62,969 bases of DNA, from assembly GCA_024401275.1 (NCBI GenBank), contig JAKSLJ010000018.1:1-62969 (forward strand), written 5' to 3'. Positions 1 to 9,800 of this stretch are shown in pieces. The stretch is from Bacteroidaceae bacterium. GTDB taxonomy: Bacteria > Bacteroidota > Bacteroidia > Bacteroidales > Bacteroidaceae. The stretch's first letter is position 1. Every line of letters starts with the position of its first letter. A model generated the notes under the pieces. It was not told where the DNA came from, searched no databases, and saw only the letters and a program-made list of their open reading frames with translations. The position numbers were made by a program, and so were the translations under genes.

Positions 1-2
1 GA

Positions 3-851
3 AAATGGTGTGATATCGTATTCGAAGGCAAAAACAAGGAATACGGTGCTTATCCTATCCGTAAGGCTACTGGTAAGCGTAATGTTATCGCCATCATCTC
101 TATTCTCGTACTTATCGCTCTCTGTATTGGTGGTATTCAGATATTGAATGTTTACCAGGAATATCAGAAGCGTCAGGAAGCTTTGAGAGCTGAAATGGAA
201 CTTTCTAGACTTCAGGAAAAGAAGACTGAAACTAAGAAAGAAGAAGTTGAAAAGGTTATCAAGCAACCTGAGCAGAAAGTCGTAGAGGTTAAGCAGAACA
301 CTATCAAGTTCACTGAGCCTGTCATCAAGAAGGACGACGAGGTTAAGGAAGAGAATACTCTTCTTAACATGGATGACCTTAACAAGGACAACCGTCGTAC
401 TGCTGATGAAAGCTACGATAAGGGTACTAACGAACGTCAGGAAGACTACGGTGCTCAGACAATCGCTGAGCCTGAGGTTGACAAGACTCCTCCTCCTCCA
501 CCACCAGCTCCAGACCCAGAGCCTGAGACTAAGGTTGAAGAGAACAAGGTTTATGACGTAGTAGAACAGCAGCCAGCATTCAATGGTAACATCAACCAGT
601 GGCTCGCTTCTAACCTTAAGTATCCTCCTGTAGCTGCAGAGAACGGTATTGAAGGTCGTGTAATCGTTCAGTTCGTCGTAGGTAAGGATGGTTCTATCCA
701 CAGCGCACAGGTTGTTCGTGGTGTTGACTCATCTCTCGACAAGGAAGCTCTCCGCGTTGTTAACTCAATGCCTAAGTGGGTTCCTGGTAAGCAGAACGGT
801 CAGGCTGTTAACTGTAAGTTCACACTCCCAGTTGTGTTCCGTCTCCAGTAA
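3..851 (+). CDS. tonB: TonB energy-transduction protein (5' end outside window)
   Basis: The reading frame is open from base 3, so the start codon lies left of the window. The visible N-terminal part carries the cytoplasmic stretch DIVFEGKNKEYGAYPIRK, typical of Bacteroidetes TonB proteins, then one hydrophobic membrane segment (about bases 90-145). A charged Lys/Glu-rich stretch and a proline-rich PPPPPPAPDPEPE spacer for crossing the periplasm follow. The last 90 residues form the TonB C-terminal domain (NQWLASNLKYPPVA, EGRVIVQFVV, VVRGVD, LDKEALRVV). It passes proton-motive energy from ExbB/ExbD to outer-membrane receptors; two such receptors lie later in the window. exbB/exbD would be expected just upstream, but that is inference. 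An internal ATG at 144 lies after the membrane segment and is not the start. Confidence 0.93.
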   Translation, partial: KWCDIVFEGKNKEYGAYPIRKATGKRNVIAIISILVLIALCIGGIQILNVYQEYQKRQEALRAEMELSRLQEKKTETKKEEVEKVIKQPEQKVVEVKQNTIKFTEPVIKKDDEVKEENTLLNMDDLNKDNRRTADESYDKGTNERQEDYGAQTIAEPEVDKTPPPPPPAPDPEPETKVEENKVYDVVEQQPAFNGNINQWLASNLKYPPVAAENGIEGRVIVQFVVGKDGSIHSAQVVRGVDSSLDKEALRVVNSMPKWVPGKQNGQAVNCKFTLPVVFRLQ

Positions 852-879
852 TACAGAAAACATTTTAATCACAATAAGT

Positions 880-906
880 AGGGGGCGGGCCTTGTGTCCG
901 CCCACT
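880..906 (+). other. GC-rich hairpin between tonB and the PstS-like gene
   Basis: GGGCGG at 883-888 pairs with CCGCCC at 898-903 around a short loop. No T run follows, so it is more likely an mRNA stability or attenuation hairpin than a true terminator. The downstream gene starts 30 bases later. Confidence 0.4.
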
Positions 907-933
907 ATGTAATTATCAAATTCACTCTCTTTA

Positions 934-1902
934 ATGAAAAACATCCTTTACATAGGATTATCACTTTTCGCGCTTGCTTTCATTTTCAGTTCTTGTGCTG
1001 AAACACAGAAAAGCAATCGTACAGATACAAAGACGACAGGCCGCATAGCATTTGCTGCGGATGAGAGTTTCAGTCCTGTCATTGACGAAGAGGTCCAGGT
1101 GTTTGAAGCAACACACCCTGGTGCGAAACTTGATGCTGTATATACAAACGAACTTGATGCTATCAACCGATTGATGAACGACAGCGATAGCATTTGGCTT
1201 GCATTTGCAGCTCGTGATTTTAAGGAGAAAGAAAGAGAATATCTAAAAAGCACAAATCGCATTCCAATTTCATTCCCTATTGCATACGACGGTCTTGCAC
1301 TTATCGTAAACAATAGCAACCCGGATTCGCTGATTTCCGTAAAGGACGTAAAGCGAATACTTTCAGGCGAGGCAACAAAATGGAATGAGATTTATCCAAA
1401 GTCAAAACTTGGAAATATCGAAGTCGTATTCGACAATCCAAAGTCGTCAACAGTACATTGGGTAGTAGATTCGCTTCTTGGCGGAAAGCCAATCAATAGT
1501 GAGAACATTCAAGCAGTAAAGACCAGCGCAGAAGTCATAAAGTGTGTGGAGAATACTCCAAATGCAATTGGCATCGTTGGTTCAAACTGGCTAAACGATA
1601 AAAGAGACACTACAAATATCACATACAAGAAGAATGTTACCGTAATGTCTGTCAGCAATGCAGACATGCCGGAATTCAACAGTTCTTACCAGCCATATCA
1701 GGCTTACATACAGATGGGACTTTACCCATTGTACCGTACCGTATGGGCTTTGCTCAATGACCCTAGACACGGTCTTCCTTGGGGATTTGCTCATTACGTA
1801 GTGTCACCAATTGGACAGAAAATCATTTTGAAGTCCGCTCTTCTCCCCTATCGTGGCGACATTCAGATCATTGACATGAACATCCACGATGAGAACGAAT
1901 AA
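934..1902 (+). CDS. PstS-like periplasmic substrate-binding lipoprotein
   Basis: A 322-residue protein with a lipoprotein signal peptide (MKNILYIGL...FIFSSC, lipobox Cys about residue 21). The rest matches the PBP-like fold of the PstS phosphate-binding family: an RIAFAADESFSPVI opening strand, a central SFPIAYDGLALIVNN segment, then GEATKWNEI and the C-terminal PIGQKIILKSALLP. In Bacteroidetes a PstS-like lipoprotein next to exbBD-tonB and a TPR gene is a recurring arrangement, and the family need not transport phosphate. No PstCAB transporter genes are here, so it may instead help the TonB complex or bind an unknown anion. It sits 82 bases after tonB and is probably co-transcribed. Confidence 0.8.
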   Translation: MKNILYIGLSLFALAFIFSSCAETQKSNRTDTKTTGRIAFAADESFSPVIDEEVQVFEATHPGAKLDAVYTNELDAINRLMNDSDSIWLAFAARDFKEKEREYLKSTNRIPISFPIAYDGLALIVNNSNPDSLISVKDVKRILSGEATKWNEIYPKSKLGNIEVVFDNPKSSTVHWVVDSLLGGKPINSENIQAVKTSAEVIKCVENTPNAIGIVGSNWLNDKRDTTNITYKKNVTVMSVSNADMPEFNSSYQPYQAYIQMGLYPLYRTVWALLNDPRHGLPWGFAHYVVSPIGQKIILKSALLPYRGDIQIIDMNIHDENE

Positions 1903-2086
1903 TATTAAGAATTATTAACAAACTCCGGATTTACTATTTTTAGTTTGTTGTATCATAAAGGTAAGCAAGCAAATAACAAATGTTTAACCTCTAACAACAA
2001 ATCACAACAAAACGAAAAAGAAAAATCCATTTCACTAGCAACGAGACTAAAAAATCAAAAAGAAACTAACAACTAACAACAAGATT

Positions 2087-3496
2087 ATGAAAGCACTTAA
2101 ATATTTCGCAGCTGGCGCAATGCTGGCAATGTGTTCTGTAGCCAATGCTCAGGACATCACTTCAGATCTCGCTACTCTTGAAAGCGTAGTAAAGGCAAAC
2201 AAGGACAATCCTGCAGCTTACAAGGCTAATCTAAAGACTCTTGACAAGCTCTACAAGAAGGATCCTGCAGCCCTCACAAAGATTTCTAAGCTCTTCTATC
2301 AGTATGACGACACTCTCAACTGCCGTGCATACGCAGAGAAGGCTATCACATTCATTGAGAAGAAGAAGGTAACACTTTGCGAACCTTACATCATCCTCGG
2401 TGACCTCCACTACATCGCTGGCGATCCAGGTACAGCAGCTGGTTGGTACGAGCGCGCTAAACTCAATGACCCAAAGAACGCAAAGGCTTACGAGAAGGTA
2501 GCTGGTGTTTACCGTAAGGCAAATCCAAAGGCTGCGGTAGATAACCTTAAGGAGCTTGAGACTATCGACCCTTCATATCCAGCTAACGCAGTAGCAGCAG
2601 GATTCTACTACGATGCTGCTATCGCTGGTCAGAAGACATGGGGCCGTACTCTTGAGTACTTCCAGAAGGAAGACATCAACAAGTTCCGCGAGGAAGACTA
2701 CCCACGCTACGTTTATGTTCTCTACCTCTACAACAAGTACGAAAAGGCTATTGAAGTAGCAGACCTCGGTCTTGCAAAGACTCCAGATGACGTAACTTGC
2801 TGGCGCTACAAGATGTACTCTCAGGTTATGAAGGCACAGACTGACAGCAAGTCAGATGTAGAGGCACTCTTCAATGGTGCTGTAGAGTCTTCTAAGAAGA
2901 TGTTCGCTGCAGAGAAGTATCAGGAGTATGCAGACGACTACAGAATGCTCGGCGAGGCTTATGTAGGTCTCAAGAACTATGCTGATGCAGAAACTGCCAT
3001 CAACAAGTCTCTCGCTCTTAACGCTGACCAGCCAGGTCTCTTGAAGTCTCTCGGTGACATCGAGTTCTCAAAGGGCAACTTCGAGAAGGGTGCTGAGCTC
3101 TACCAGAACTACTTTGACAAGTACGATAAGGTTGACCTCACTGACTACTATGCACTCACTCAGAAGTACGACGAGAAGATCAAGGCTACTGAGGACGAAG
3201 CTGCTAAGAAGCCACTCCAGAAGGCAGAAGATGCTGTATTCGCTACAATGAATGAGAAGTTCCCAGGCAAGCTCCTTGTTTACATCTACTACAAGCGTGC
3301 TCAGCTCAACGACGCTCTCGATGAGACAGGCGCATCTTCAGCTCCATTCTACGAGAAGCTCATCGAGGCTGCTCAGGCAGAAGACGCTGTTAAGCACCAG
3401 GGTACAATCGCATCAACTGCTAGAAAGTTGGCTGCATACTACAAGAAGGTAAACAACACTGAGAAGGCTGCTTACTACACTGAGTTGGGCAAGTAA
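2087..3496 (+). CDS. Periplasmic TPR-repeat protein of the TonB operon
   Basis: A 469-residue protein with a cleavable signal peptide (MKALKYFAAGAMLAMCSVANAQ). It is Lys/Ala/Tyr-rich and built of tetratricopeptide helices: clear repeats include YIILGDLHYIAGDPGTAAGWYERAK, the stretch around YRMLGEAYVGLKNYADAETAINKSL, and the repeat beginning KSLGDIEFSKGN. It should form a periplasmic superhelical scaffold. Strong use of CTC, AAG and TAC codons suggests high expression. It follows the PstS-like gene after 184 bases, which contain a weak hairpin (1916-1951) but no clear terminator, so it is likely the last gene of the tonB operon. Its exact partner is unknown. Confidence 0.8.
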   Translation: MKALKYFAAGAMLAMCSVANAQDITSDLATLESVVKANKDNPAAYKANLKTLDKLYKKDPAALTKISKLFYQYDDTLNCRAYAEKAITFIEKKKVTLCEPYIILGDLHYIAGDPGTAAGWYERAKLNDPKNAKAYEKVAGVYRKANPKAAVDNLKELETIDPSYPANAVAAGFYYDAAIAGQKTWGRTLEYFQKEDINKFREEDYPRYVYVLYLYNKYEKAIEVADLGLAKTPDDVTCWRYKMYSQVMKAQTDSKSDVEALFNGAVESSKKMFAAEKYQEYADDYRMLGEAYVGLKNYADAETAINKSLALNADQPGLLKSLGDIEFSKGNFEKGAELYQNYFDKYDKVDLTDYYALTQKYDEKIKATEDEAAKKPLQKAEDAVFATMNEKFPGKLLVYIYYKRAQLNDALDETGASSAPFYEKLIEAAQAEDAVKHQGTIASTARKLAAYYKKVNNTEKAAYYTELGK

Positions 3497-3538
3497 TCCC
3501 TTCCCCACTCCACTCCAAGAATACAAATTTCTAAAGAT

Positions 3539-3573
3539 TTAAGGTGGGAACTAATGGAACCCACCTTAATTTT
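3539..3573 (+). terminator. Intrinsic terminator 1 after the TPR gene
   Basis: TTAAGGTGGG (3539-3548) pairs with CCCACCTTAA (3560-3569) around an 11-base loop and is followed by a short T run. Confidence 0.55.
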
Positions 3574-3610
3574 AACGGAGACAACAAACAATCCCTTCAT
3601 AAAAATCCAT

Positions 3611-3645
3611 ATCCCCAAAAGAGCAATCTTTTGGGGATTTTTGTT
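3611..3645 (+). terminator. Intrinsic terminator 2 after the TPR gene
   Basis: ATCCCCAAAAG (3611-3621) pairs perfectly with CTTTTGGGGAT (3628-3638), loop of six bases, followed by TTTTGTTT. Together with the hairpin 70 bases earlier it forms a double stop for the tonB operon. The remaining intergenic stretch to 3998 is AT-rich and holds two promoter-like TAACTTT sequences but no gene. Confidence 0.75.
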
Positions 3646-3931
3646 TGGCGCTGTATATATTTAGATCATATGGGGCATAAACGCTATTATAGAAAAAATG
3701 TAAAAATTTAAGAAGAAACTCGGACAGTTACGTTATCCACATAAACATACTCAACTAACATAAAAAAGAAATAGATTAAAATATCCAATATATATTATAT
3801 ATGAAACTCTTTCGTTGTAAAAAGAAATAAAGAATGTGTTTTATGGAACAACTTCACTTGTTTTTCCTTAACTTTATTCACGAAACTAAAACAAAGACAA
3901 AGAAATAAACAAAAGTTCTGTTGTTTTTTCT

Positions 3932-3939
3932 TAACTTTG
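3932..3939 (+). promoter_or_regulatory. Bacteroidetes -7 element upstream of dcp
   Basis: TAACTTTG fits the TAnnTTTG -7 consensus of Bacteroidetes promoters. A similar TAACTTTA lies 60 bases upstream (near 3870). No good -33 box is visible. Confidence 0.45.
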
Positions 3940-3998
3940 CCAAATAAATTACTTAAGTTGTAGGCAAATACCCGCTAACCTAACAAACAAAAATCCAT

Positions 3999-6116
3999 AT
4001 GAACAAAAACATAATAATCGGTGCTGCCTTTGCCCTCGCTGCTTGCAGCCCAAAAGTTACGGAAGACATGGCACTAAAGAGTGACAATCCGCTCCTGCAG
4101 GAACCGACAAACAAATACGAGATTCCTCAGTTCTCTAACATTAAATATTCTGACTATCTGCCAGCCGTTCAGCTCGGCATCGCACAGCAGAAGAAAGAGG
4201 TTGAAGCAATAATTAACAACCCAGCAGAACCAAATTTCGAGAACACGATCCTTGCTATAGACAACTGCGGTCAGGATCTTGAGAAAGCAACTGCCGTATG
4301 GGGATTGCTGCAAGGTACGGACAATACAGACGAACTGGAGAAGGTGACGGAGGACATTCTGCCTATTCTCACAGCGGCAGAAGATGAGATTGCGATGAAC
4401 GACAAGCTCTTCCAGCGCATAAAGAAGGTCTATGACAAGCGCGAGGCTCTCGGCCTGAACACGGCACAGATGCGACTTCTCGAGAAGAAATACCGCAATT
4501 TCGTTCGCAGCGGTGCATTGCTTTCAGATGCCGACAAAGACAAGCTGAAGGCTATCAACCAGGAGATGTCTGACGCCATGAAGAGTTTCGGTCAGAACAT
4601 TCTGAAGGAGACCAATGCCATCGAGATCTACATCGACGACGAGAAGGATCTTTCCGGTCTTCCAGCAAACACAATTGCCACAGCTGCCGAAGAAGCAAAG
4701 AAGCGCGGACACGAGAAGGGATGGTCGTTTACGGTTCATGCTCCAGTACGCCTGACAGTACTCGCCGCTGCCGACTCTCGCAGCCTTCGCGAGAAGATGT
4801 ACAAGGCTTACAACTCGCTATGTTCAAACAAGAACGAATACAATAACGAAACGAACATCAACCGCATTCTCGACCTTCGCTACAGAAAGGCGCAACTTCT
4901 CGGTTTCAACACCTTCGCCGACTTCATGCTCGACAATGTGATGGCAAAGACCGTTGCCAATGCAGAGGAGCTGATGTACAAGCTCTGGGAACCTGCAAAG
5001 AAGAAGGTAGAAGAGGAAGTTCGCGACATGCAGGCACTCGCAGACCGCGAGAAAGCCGGCATAAAGATTGAACCTTGGGACTACGCTTACTATCAGGAAA
5101 AGGTGAAGAAGGAACGCTTCAACCTTACCGACGACGAGCTCCGCCCATACTTCGCCCTCGACAGCGTGGTTAAGGGTATGTTCTATGTAGCAAATCGCCT
5201 TCATGGCACTACCTTTGAAAAACTACCTGATGCTCCGAAGTATAATCCTGAAGTAACTGTCTATGACGTAAAGAATGCTCAGGGTAAGCATCTCGCAGTC
5301 TTCATGACCGACTATTTCCCACGTGAGACAAAGCGTGGCGGCGCATGGATGAGTGAGCTGAAGGGCGAATCGAACATCAACGGTGTAGAGGAGCGTCCTA
5401 TCATCTACAATGTTGGTAACATGACTAAGCCTACTAAAGACCAGCCTTCACTGCTCAGCCTCGACGAAGTGGAAACCGTTTTCCATGAGTTCGGCCACGG
5501 CATGCACGGAATGTTCACAACAGCAGAATACCGCGGACAGTCTGGTACAAACGTTGATCGCAACATGGTGGAGCTTCCTTCACAGATAAACGAGCACTGG
5601 GCTTTTGAGCCGGAAGTAATGAAGGTTTACGCAAAGCACTACATCACAGGCGAGGTTATCCCAGACTCACTTATCGCAAAGATGGATGCTGCTGCGAAGT
5701 TCAACCAGGGCTTCATGACCACTGAGCTTGTAGCAGCTTCCCTACTCGACCTCGAATGGCACAAGATGCCATATACTGGTCATGTAGATGTAGTAGAATT
5801 CGAAAAGAAAATCTCCGAAAAACTCGGCAAACCGGAGCTCGTAGAATACCGCTACCGCAGCCCTTACTTCCGCCATATCTTCGCCAGCAATGGTTATGCT
5901 TCAGGCTACTTCACTTACCTCTGGGCAGCTGTTCTCGACACTGATGGCTTTGAGCTCTTCAAGGAACGTGGCATTTTCGATCAGGAGACAGCAAAGTCTT
6001 ATCGCGAAAACATCCTTGAAAAGGGTGACAGCGAGGATGCCATGACGCTCTATGTGCGTTTCCGTGGACATAAGCCTTCACCAGATGCGCTGCTCCGTTC
6101 CAGAGGTTTGAAATAA
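3999..6116 (+). CDS. dcp: M3-family metallopeptidase, peptidyl-dipeptidase Dcp type
   Basis: A 705-residue zinc peptidase with a lipoprotein signal (MNKNIIIGAAFALAAC), so it acts in the periplasm attached to a membrane. The catalytic motif HEFGHGMHG lies near residues 495-503, inside the sequence ETVFHEFGHGMHGMF, with the downstream glutamate ligand in VDRNMVELPSQINEHW. The helical N-terminal half and the closing YVRFRGHKPSPDALLRSRGL are those of the Dcp/oligopeptidase A group at full family length. Dcp enzymes remove dipeptides from the C terminus of peptides. The gene stands alone with its own promoter. The exact specificity (dipeptidase or oligopeptidase) cannot be told from sequence. Confidence 0.92.
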   Translation: MNKNIIIGAAFALAACSPKVTEDMALKSDNPLLQEPTNKYEIPQFSNIKYSDYLPAVQLGIAQQKKEVEAIINNPAEPNFENTILAIDNCGQDLEKATAVWGLLQGTDNTDELEKVTEDILPILTAAEDEIAMNDKLFQRIKKVYDKREALGLNTAQMRLLEKKYRNFVRSGALLSDADKDKLKAINQEMSDAMKSFGQNILKETNAIEIYIDDEKDLSGLPANTIATAAEEAKKRGHEKGWSFTVHAPVRLTVLAAADSRSLREKMYKAYNSLCSNKNEYNNETNINRILDLRYRKAQLLGFNTFADFMLDNVMAKTVANAEELMYKLWEPAKKKVEEEVRDMQALADREKAGIKIEPWDYAYYQEKVKKERFNLTDDELRPYFALDSVVKGMFYVANRLHGTTFEKLPDAPKYNPEVTVYDVKNAQGKHLAVFMTDYFPRETKRGGAWMSELKGESNINGVEERPIIYNVGNMTKPTKDQPSLLSLDEVETVFHEFGHGMHGMFTTAEYRGQSGTNVDRNMVELPSQINEHWAFEPEVMKVYAKHYITGEVIPDSLIAKMDAAAKFNQGFMTTELVAASLLDLEWHKMPYTGHVDVVEFEKKISEKLGKPELVEYRYRSPYFRHIFASNGYASGYFTYLWAAVLDTDGFELFKERGIFDQETAKSYRENILEKGDSEDAMTLYVRFRGHKPSPDALLRSRGLK

Positions 6117-6175
6117 CATTCATCAAGAAATGAACCTCATTCCATAACATTTACACCCAACACACAAACATTGGA

Positions 6176-6217
6176 ATACCTTTTGTAAAAAGAAACTTGA
6201 AAATCAGAAAAAGGTAT
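6176..6217 (+). other. Possible leader hairpin before clpC
   Basis: ATACCTTTT (6176-6184) pairs with AAAAGGTAT (6209-6217). No T run follows, and the clpC start is 12 bases downstream, so this could be a translational or thermo-sensitive leader fold. No CIRCE element was seen. Confidence 0.3.
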
Positions 6218-6228
6218 AATAGAAAGAA

Positions 6229-8883
6229 ATGGCACAAAAATTCTCAGAAGAAACATCTAAGATGCTATCATATTCCCGCCAAGAGGCTCAACGACTCCAC
6301 TGCAACAGGGTGGAGCCAGAGCATCTTATGCTGGGATTCCTGCGTCTGAACTCAGACATAAACCTCAAGATATTCACAGACAACAACATTGACATCAACG
6401 AGATGAAAGGCGATATGGAAAAGAACATCATGGGTACTGATACAGCTACCGAAGATATTCTGAACATCGACCTTTCGGCTTCTGCAAACCATCTTATCCG
6501 CATGGCAGTAGTTGAATCCACTTTAGCCGGAAGCGGAAGCGTAGAGCCTATTCATGTTCTCATGGCAATGATGAGCAATCGCAGTAAGAATACTGTGAAA
6601 GATTATCTCGAGGAAAAACATTTGAACTATAATACTCTCCGCGATTTCATCAAGCCTATTTCCAAGAATCCGGAGAGCGACTTGACAAGTTCTCAGTCGC
6701 AGTCGAATACACAAAGCAACAATAACAACACAGCATCAAATAATAATATCCAACCAAAGAACAATAACTCCAACAAACAGAATCCATTCGGTCCGAATCC
6801 TTTCACAAACAGCCTCGATGACGATGACCAAGAGGAGTTTGAAAGTGAGATTATGGGCGACAATTCTGCGTCGGTAAAGAAGGGTAAGAAAGGTGAAAAT
6901 CAGTCAAAGACTCCAATCCTTGACAATTTCTCTACCGACCTCACTCTGGCTGCACGCCAAAACAAACTTGACCCGATGGTTGGACGCGAAAGAGAAATAG
7001 AACGCGTAGAGGAAATCCTTTGCCGCAGAAAGAAGAACAATCCGGTGCTCATCGGCGAGCCTGGTGTTGGTAAGAGTGCTATCGTGGAAGGTCTTGCACA
7101 GATGATTGCCGATAAGAAGACTTCGCCTGTTCTCTTTGACAAGCGCTTGCTCTCACTCGATTTAACTGCGGTTGTTGCCGGAACAAAATATCGCGGACAG
7201 TTTGAGGAGCGAATGAAGGGCATAATCCAGGAACTTGAAGAGAACCCAGACATCATCATCTTCCTTGACGAAATACATACGCTCATCGGCTCCGGCTCAG
7301 CAGCTGGTAGCATGGACGGTGCTAATATTCTTAAGCCAGCTTTGGCAAGAGGTACCGTACAGTGTATCGGCGCAACGACTCTCGATGAATATCGCAAATC
7401 CATTGAGAAGGACGGTGCTATGGAACGCCGTTTCCAGAAAGTCATCGTTGAACCGACATCAAAAGAGGAAACTCTTGAGATTCTCCATAACCTGAAAGAC
7501 CGCTACGAGAAGCACCACCGCGTATGCTACTCAGACGATGCCCTAAAGGCTTGCGTAGATCTGACAGAACGATATATTTCCGACCGCTACTTCCCTGACA
7601 AGGCTATTGACGCCATGGACGAAGTAGGCTCACGCATTCACTTGAAGAACTCTGCCGTTCCACAGCCTATTATTGACAAGGAGAACGAGATAAAGGAAAT
7701 CCGCAAGCAGAAGATGGAAGCCGTTGACAGCCAAGACTTTGAGGCTGCAGCTAATCTTCGCGACCAGCAGACGGTTCTTGAGAAGGAACTCCAGAAACTT
7801 AAAGACGACTTCGATAACACAAACCGCGAAAACTACTCTCCTGTAAACGAAGAGAACGTGGCTGACGTTGTTTCCATGATGAGTGGCGTTCCTGTAAACC
7901 GCGTCAAGGAAGCTGAAGGCAAGCGACTCAAGGAGATGGCAGATGTGCTGAAAGCAAAGGTCATTGCTCAGGACGATGCTATCACAAAGATGGTAAAGGC
8001 TATACAGCGTAACCGCATCGGTCTTCGCTCTAAGAACCATCCTATCGGTGCCTTTATGTTCCTCGGTCCTACTGGTGTCGGTAAGACTCACCTTGCGAAG
8101 AAACTGGCAGAGGAGATGTTCGGCTCGGCAGATGCTATCATCCGCGTAGATATGAGCGAATATTCTGAGAGCTTCAACACTTCACGACTCGTCGGTGCGC
8201 CTCCGGGATATGTTGGTTACGACGAAGGCGGTCAGCTTACAGAGCGTGTTCGCCGCAAACCATATTCTATCGTGCTCCTCGACGAGATTGAGAAGGCTCA
8301 CAGCAATGTCTTCAACATGCTGCTCCAGGTGCTCGACGAAGGCCGAATGACTGACGGCAACGGTCGTCTCATTGACTTCTCGAACACCATTATTATAATG
8401 ACAAGTAATGCTGGTACCCGCCAACTCAAGGACTTCGGACTTGGTATCGGTTTCGAGCGCATCCACTCACGCGACCTTCAGGACGAGAAGAACAAGGAGT
8501 ATGCTCGCAGCATTATCCAGAAGAGTCTTTCTAAGCAATTCGCACCAGAGTTCCTCAACCGTCTTGACGAGATCATCATGTTCGACCAGCTCTCGAAGGA
8601 TGCCATCAAGAAGATTATCGACCTTGAGCTTCGCGACCTTATCAGCCGCGTTGAAGAGCTCGGTTATCATATTGAAATAGAAGCCGACGCAAAGGATTTC
8701 GTTGCAGAAAAGGGCTATGACATTCAGTATGGCGCAAGACCTTTGAAGCGTGCAATCCAGACATACATCGAAGACAATGTCTGCGAACTCCTTCTCTCAG
8801 AAACACTCTCTGAAGGCGACACAATCCTCATCCGCAAGGAAGAGGAAAAGATCTTCGCAGTGAAGAAGGAAATTCAATCATAA
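6229..8883 (+). CDS. clpC: ClpC-type AAA+ unfoldase
   Basis: An 884-residue two-ring-domain ATPase. An N-terminal Clp_N repeat domain (to about residue 145) recognises substrates. An Asn/Gln/Ser-rich disordered linker follows (about 150-230). AAA domain 1 has Walker [10 protein letters not shown] near residue 276 and Walker [14 protein letters not shown]-type coiled segment ([18 protein letters not shown], about 487-520) marks the protein as ClpC rather than ClpA or ClpB. AAA domain 2 has Walker [15 protein letters not shown] near 613 and Walker [10 protein letters not shown]. The tripeptide IGF in FGLGIGFE lies where ClpP-docking loops sit, so it probably feeds ClpP. It is monocistronic, with a hairpin terminator behind it. 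The long polar linker is unusual compared with Gram-positive ClpC. Confidence 0.93.
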   Translation: MAQKFSEETSKMLSYSRQEAQRLHCNRVEPEHLMLGFLRLNSDINLKIFTDNNIDINEMKGDMEKNIMGTDTATEDILNIDLSASANHLIRMAVVESTLAGSGSVEPIHVLMAMMSNRSKNTVKDYLEEKHLNYNTLRDFIKPISKNPESDLTSSQSQSNTQSNNNNTASNNNIQPKNNNSNKQNPFGPNPFTNSLDDDDQEEFESEIMGDNSASVKKGKKGENQSKTPILDNFSTDLTLAARQNKLDPMVGREREIERVEEILCRRKKNNPVLIGEPGVGKSAIVEGLAQMIADKKTSPVLFDKRLLSLDLTAVVAGTKYRGQFEERMKGIIQELEENPDIIIFLDEIHTLIGSGSAAGSMDGANILKPALARGTVQCIGATTLDEYRKSIEKDGAMERRFQKVIVEPTSKEETLEILHNLKDRYEKHHRVCYSDDALKACVDLTERYISDRYFPDKAIDAMDEVGSRIHLKNSAVPQPIIDKENEIKEIRKQKMEAVDSQDFEAAANLRDQQTVLEKELQKLKDDFDNTNRENYSPVNEENVADVVSMMSGVPVNRVKEAEGKRLKEMADVLKAKVIAQDDAITKMVKAIQRNRIGLRSKNHPIGAFMFLGPTGVGKTHLAKKLAEEMFGSADAIIRVDMSEYSESFNTSRLVGAPPGYVGYDEGGQLTERVRRKPYSIVLLDEIEKAHSNVFNMLLQVLDEGRMTDGNGRLIDFSNTIIIMTSNAGTRQLKDFGLGIGFERIHSRDLQDEKNKEYARSIIQKSLSKQFAPEFLNRLDEIIMFDQLSKDAIKKIIDLELRDLISRVEELGYHIEIEADAKDFVAEKGYDIQYGARPLKRAIQTYIEDNVCELLLSETLSEGDTILIRKEEEKIFAVKKEIQS

Positions 8884-8923
8884 GGACAGCCACTGTGCCC
8901 TCGCATCATGCGAGGGTTTGTCC
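8884..8923 (+). terminator. Terminator after clpC
   Basis: CCCTCGCAT (8898-8906) pairs with ATGCGAGGG (8908-8916), extended by an outer GGACA/TGTCC pairing. The T tract is short and broken, so termination strength is uncertain. Confidence 0.5.
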
Positions 8924-8965
8924 GTTTAATCACCCAAAACTAAAAACCAAAAACCAAATATAACT

Positions 8966-9736
8966 ATGACTTTATCAGTAATCGGATGTGGAGCAATGGG
9001 CGGCTCAATGATAGAAGGCTGGCTCAACACTCCAGAACTCATTTCAGCTTCAGATATCACAGCAGCAGACCTCTACGAATCTTCTCTCCAGCGCTTTGCT
9101 GATGCCGGTGCAAACATCACAACTGACAACAATGCCGCAGCTGCTGGCAAGGATGTTGTCTGCGTAGTTGTAAAGCCTTGGCTCGTTGAGCAGGTTCTTG
9201 GCGGCATCAAGGATTCTCTCAATAAGAATCAGATTCTCATCGTTGTTGCAGCAGGCGTTTCGCTTGAGCAGGTTAAGGCTGTTGTAGGCAACGAGATCTC
9301 CGTTGTTCTCTGCATTCCCAACACAGCAATCGCTGTTAAGGCAAGCATGACATTCATCGTTCCTGACAGCAACGTGACTGCAGAGCAGCTTGCCATCGTA
9401 GAAAGCCTCTTCAACGCTACTGGCTCTTGCATGAAGGTAGAGGAAAAGCAGCTTTCTGCCGGCACAGTACTCGCTTCTTGTGGTATCGCTTACGCTATGC
9501 GATATGTTCGTGCAGCATCAGAAGGTGGAGTGCAGCTCGGTTTCAAGGCTGACATGGCAAAGGACATTGTTCTTCAGACAATGAAGGGCGCTGTAGAACT
9601 TCTCCAGGCAAGCGGCAATCATCCAGAGGCAGAAATCGATAAGGTAACAACTCCTGGCGGTCTCACTATCCGCGGTCTTAACACAATGGAGAAGAACGGC
9701 TTCACTAATGCCGTTATTCAAGGACTTTTGGCATAA
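8966..9736 (+). CDS. proC: Pyrroline-5-carboxylate reductase
   Basis: A 256-residue NAD(P)H-dependent enzyme for the last step of proline synthesis. The Rossmann motif VIGCGAMGGSMIEGW opens the protein, CVVVKPWLVEQVL is the ProC P-loop partner strand, and the C-terminal helical domain has the family signature PGGLTIRGLNTMEKNG. It is the first of three consecutive proline genes (proC, proB, proA). The start ATG follows a short AAAACC-type tandem repeat (8935-8955). The gap to proB holds a palindromic repeat (9747-9775), which may affect relative expression. Confidence 0.95.
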   Translation: MTLSVIGCGAMGGSMIEGWLNTPELISASDITAADLYESSLQRFADAGANITTDNNAAAAGKDVVCVVVKPWLVEQVLGGIKDSLNKNQILIVVAAGVSLEQVKAVVGNEISVVLCIPNTAIAVKASMTFIVPDSNVTAEQLAIVESLFNATGSCMKVEEKQLSAGTVLASCGIAYAMRYVRAASEGGVQLGFKADMAKDIVLQTMKGAVELLQASGNHPEAEIDKVTTPGGLTIRGLNTMEKNGFTNAVIQGLLA

Positions 9737-9746
9737 AAAGAACTGA

Positions 9747-9775
9747 GCCCCCGTGCCCGAAGCGTCAGCTTCGGG
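9747..9775. repeat. Dispersed palindrome, copy 1
   Basis: A 29-base unit ending in the perfect hairpin CCCGAAGC-GTCA-GCTTCGGG (9756-9775). It is identical to 62078-62106 and 26 of 29 bases match 61674-61702 inside pnuT. It lies between proC and proB. Confidence 0.85.
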
Positions 9776-9800
9776 AATAACGCTTAGAATAACAAGGAAC

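Noticed and set aside
3646-3931. tRNA or small RNA gene in the gap before dcp
   Set aside because: AT-rich sequence without a cloverleaf or conserved T-loop; only promoter-like boxes seen.
4824-5204. Minus-strand frames within dcp and elsewhere in large genes
   Set aside because: Shadows of the real genes caused by codon bias; no family features.
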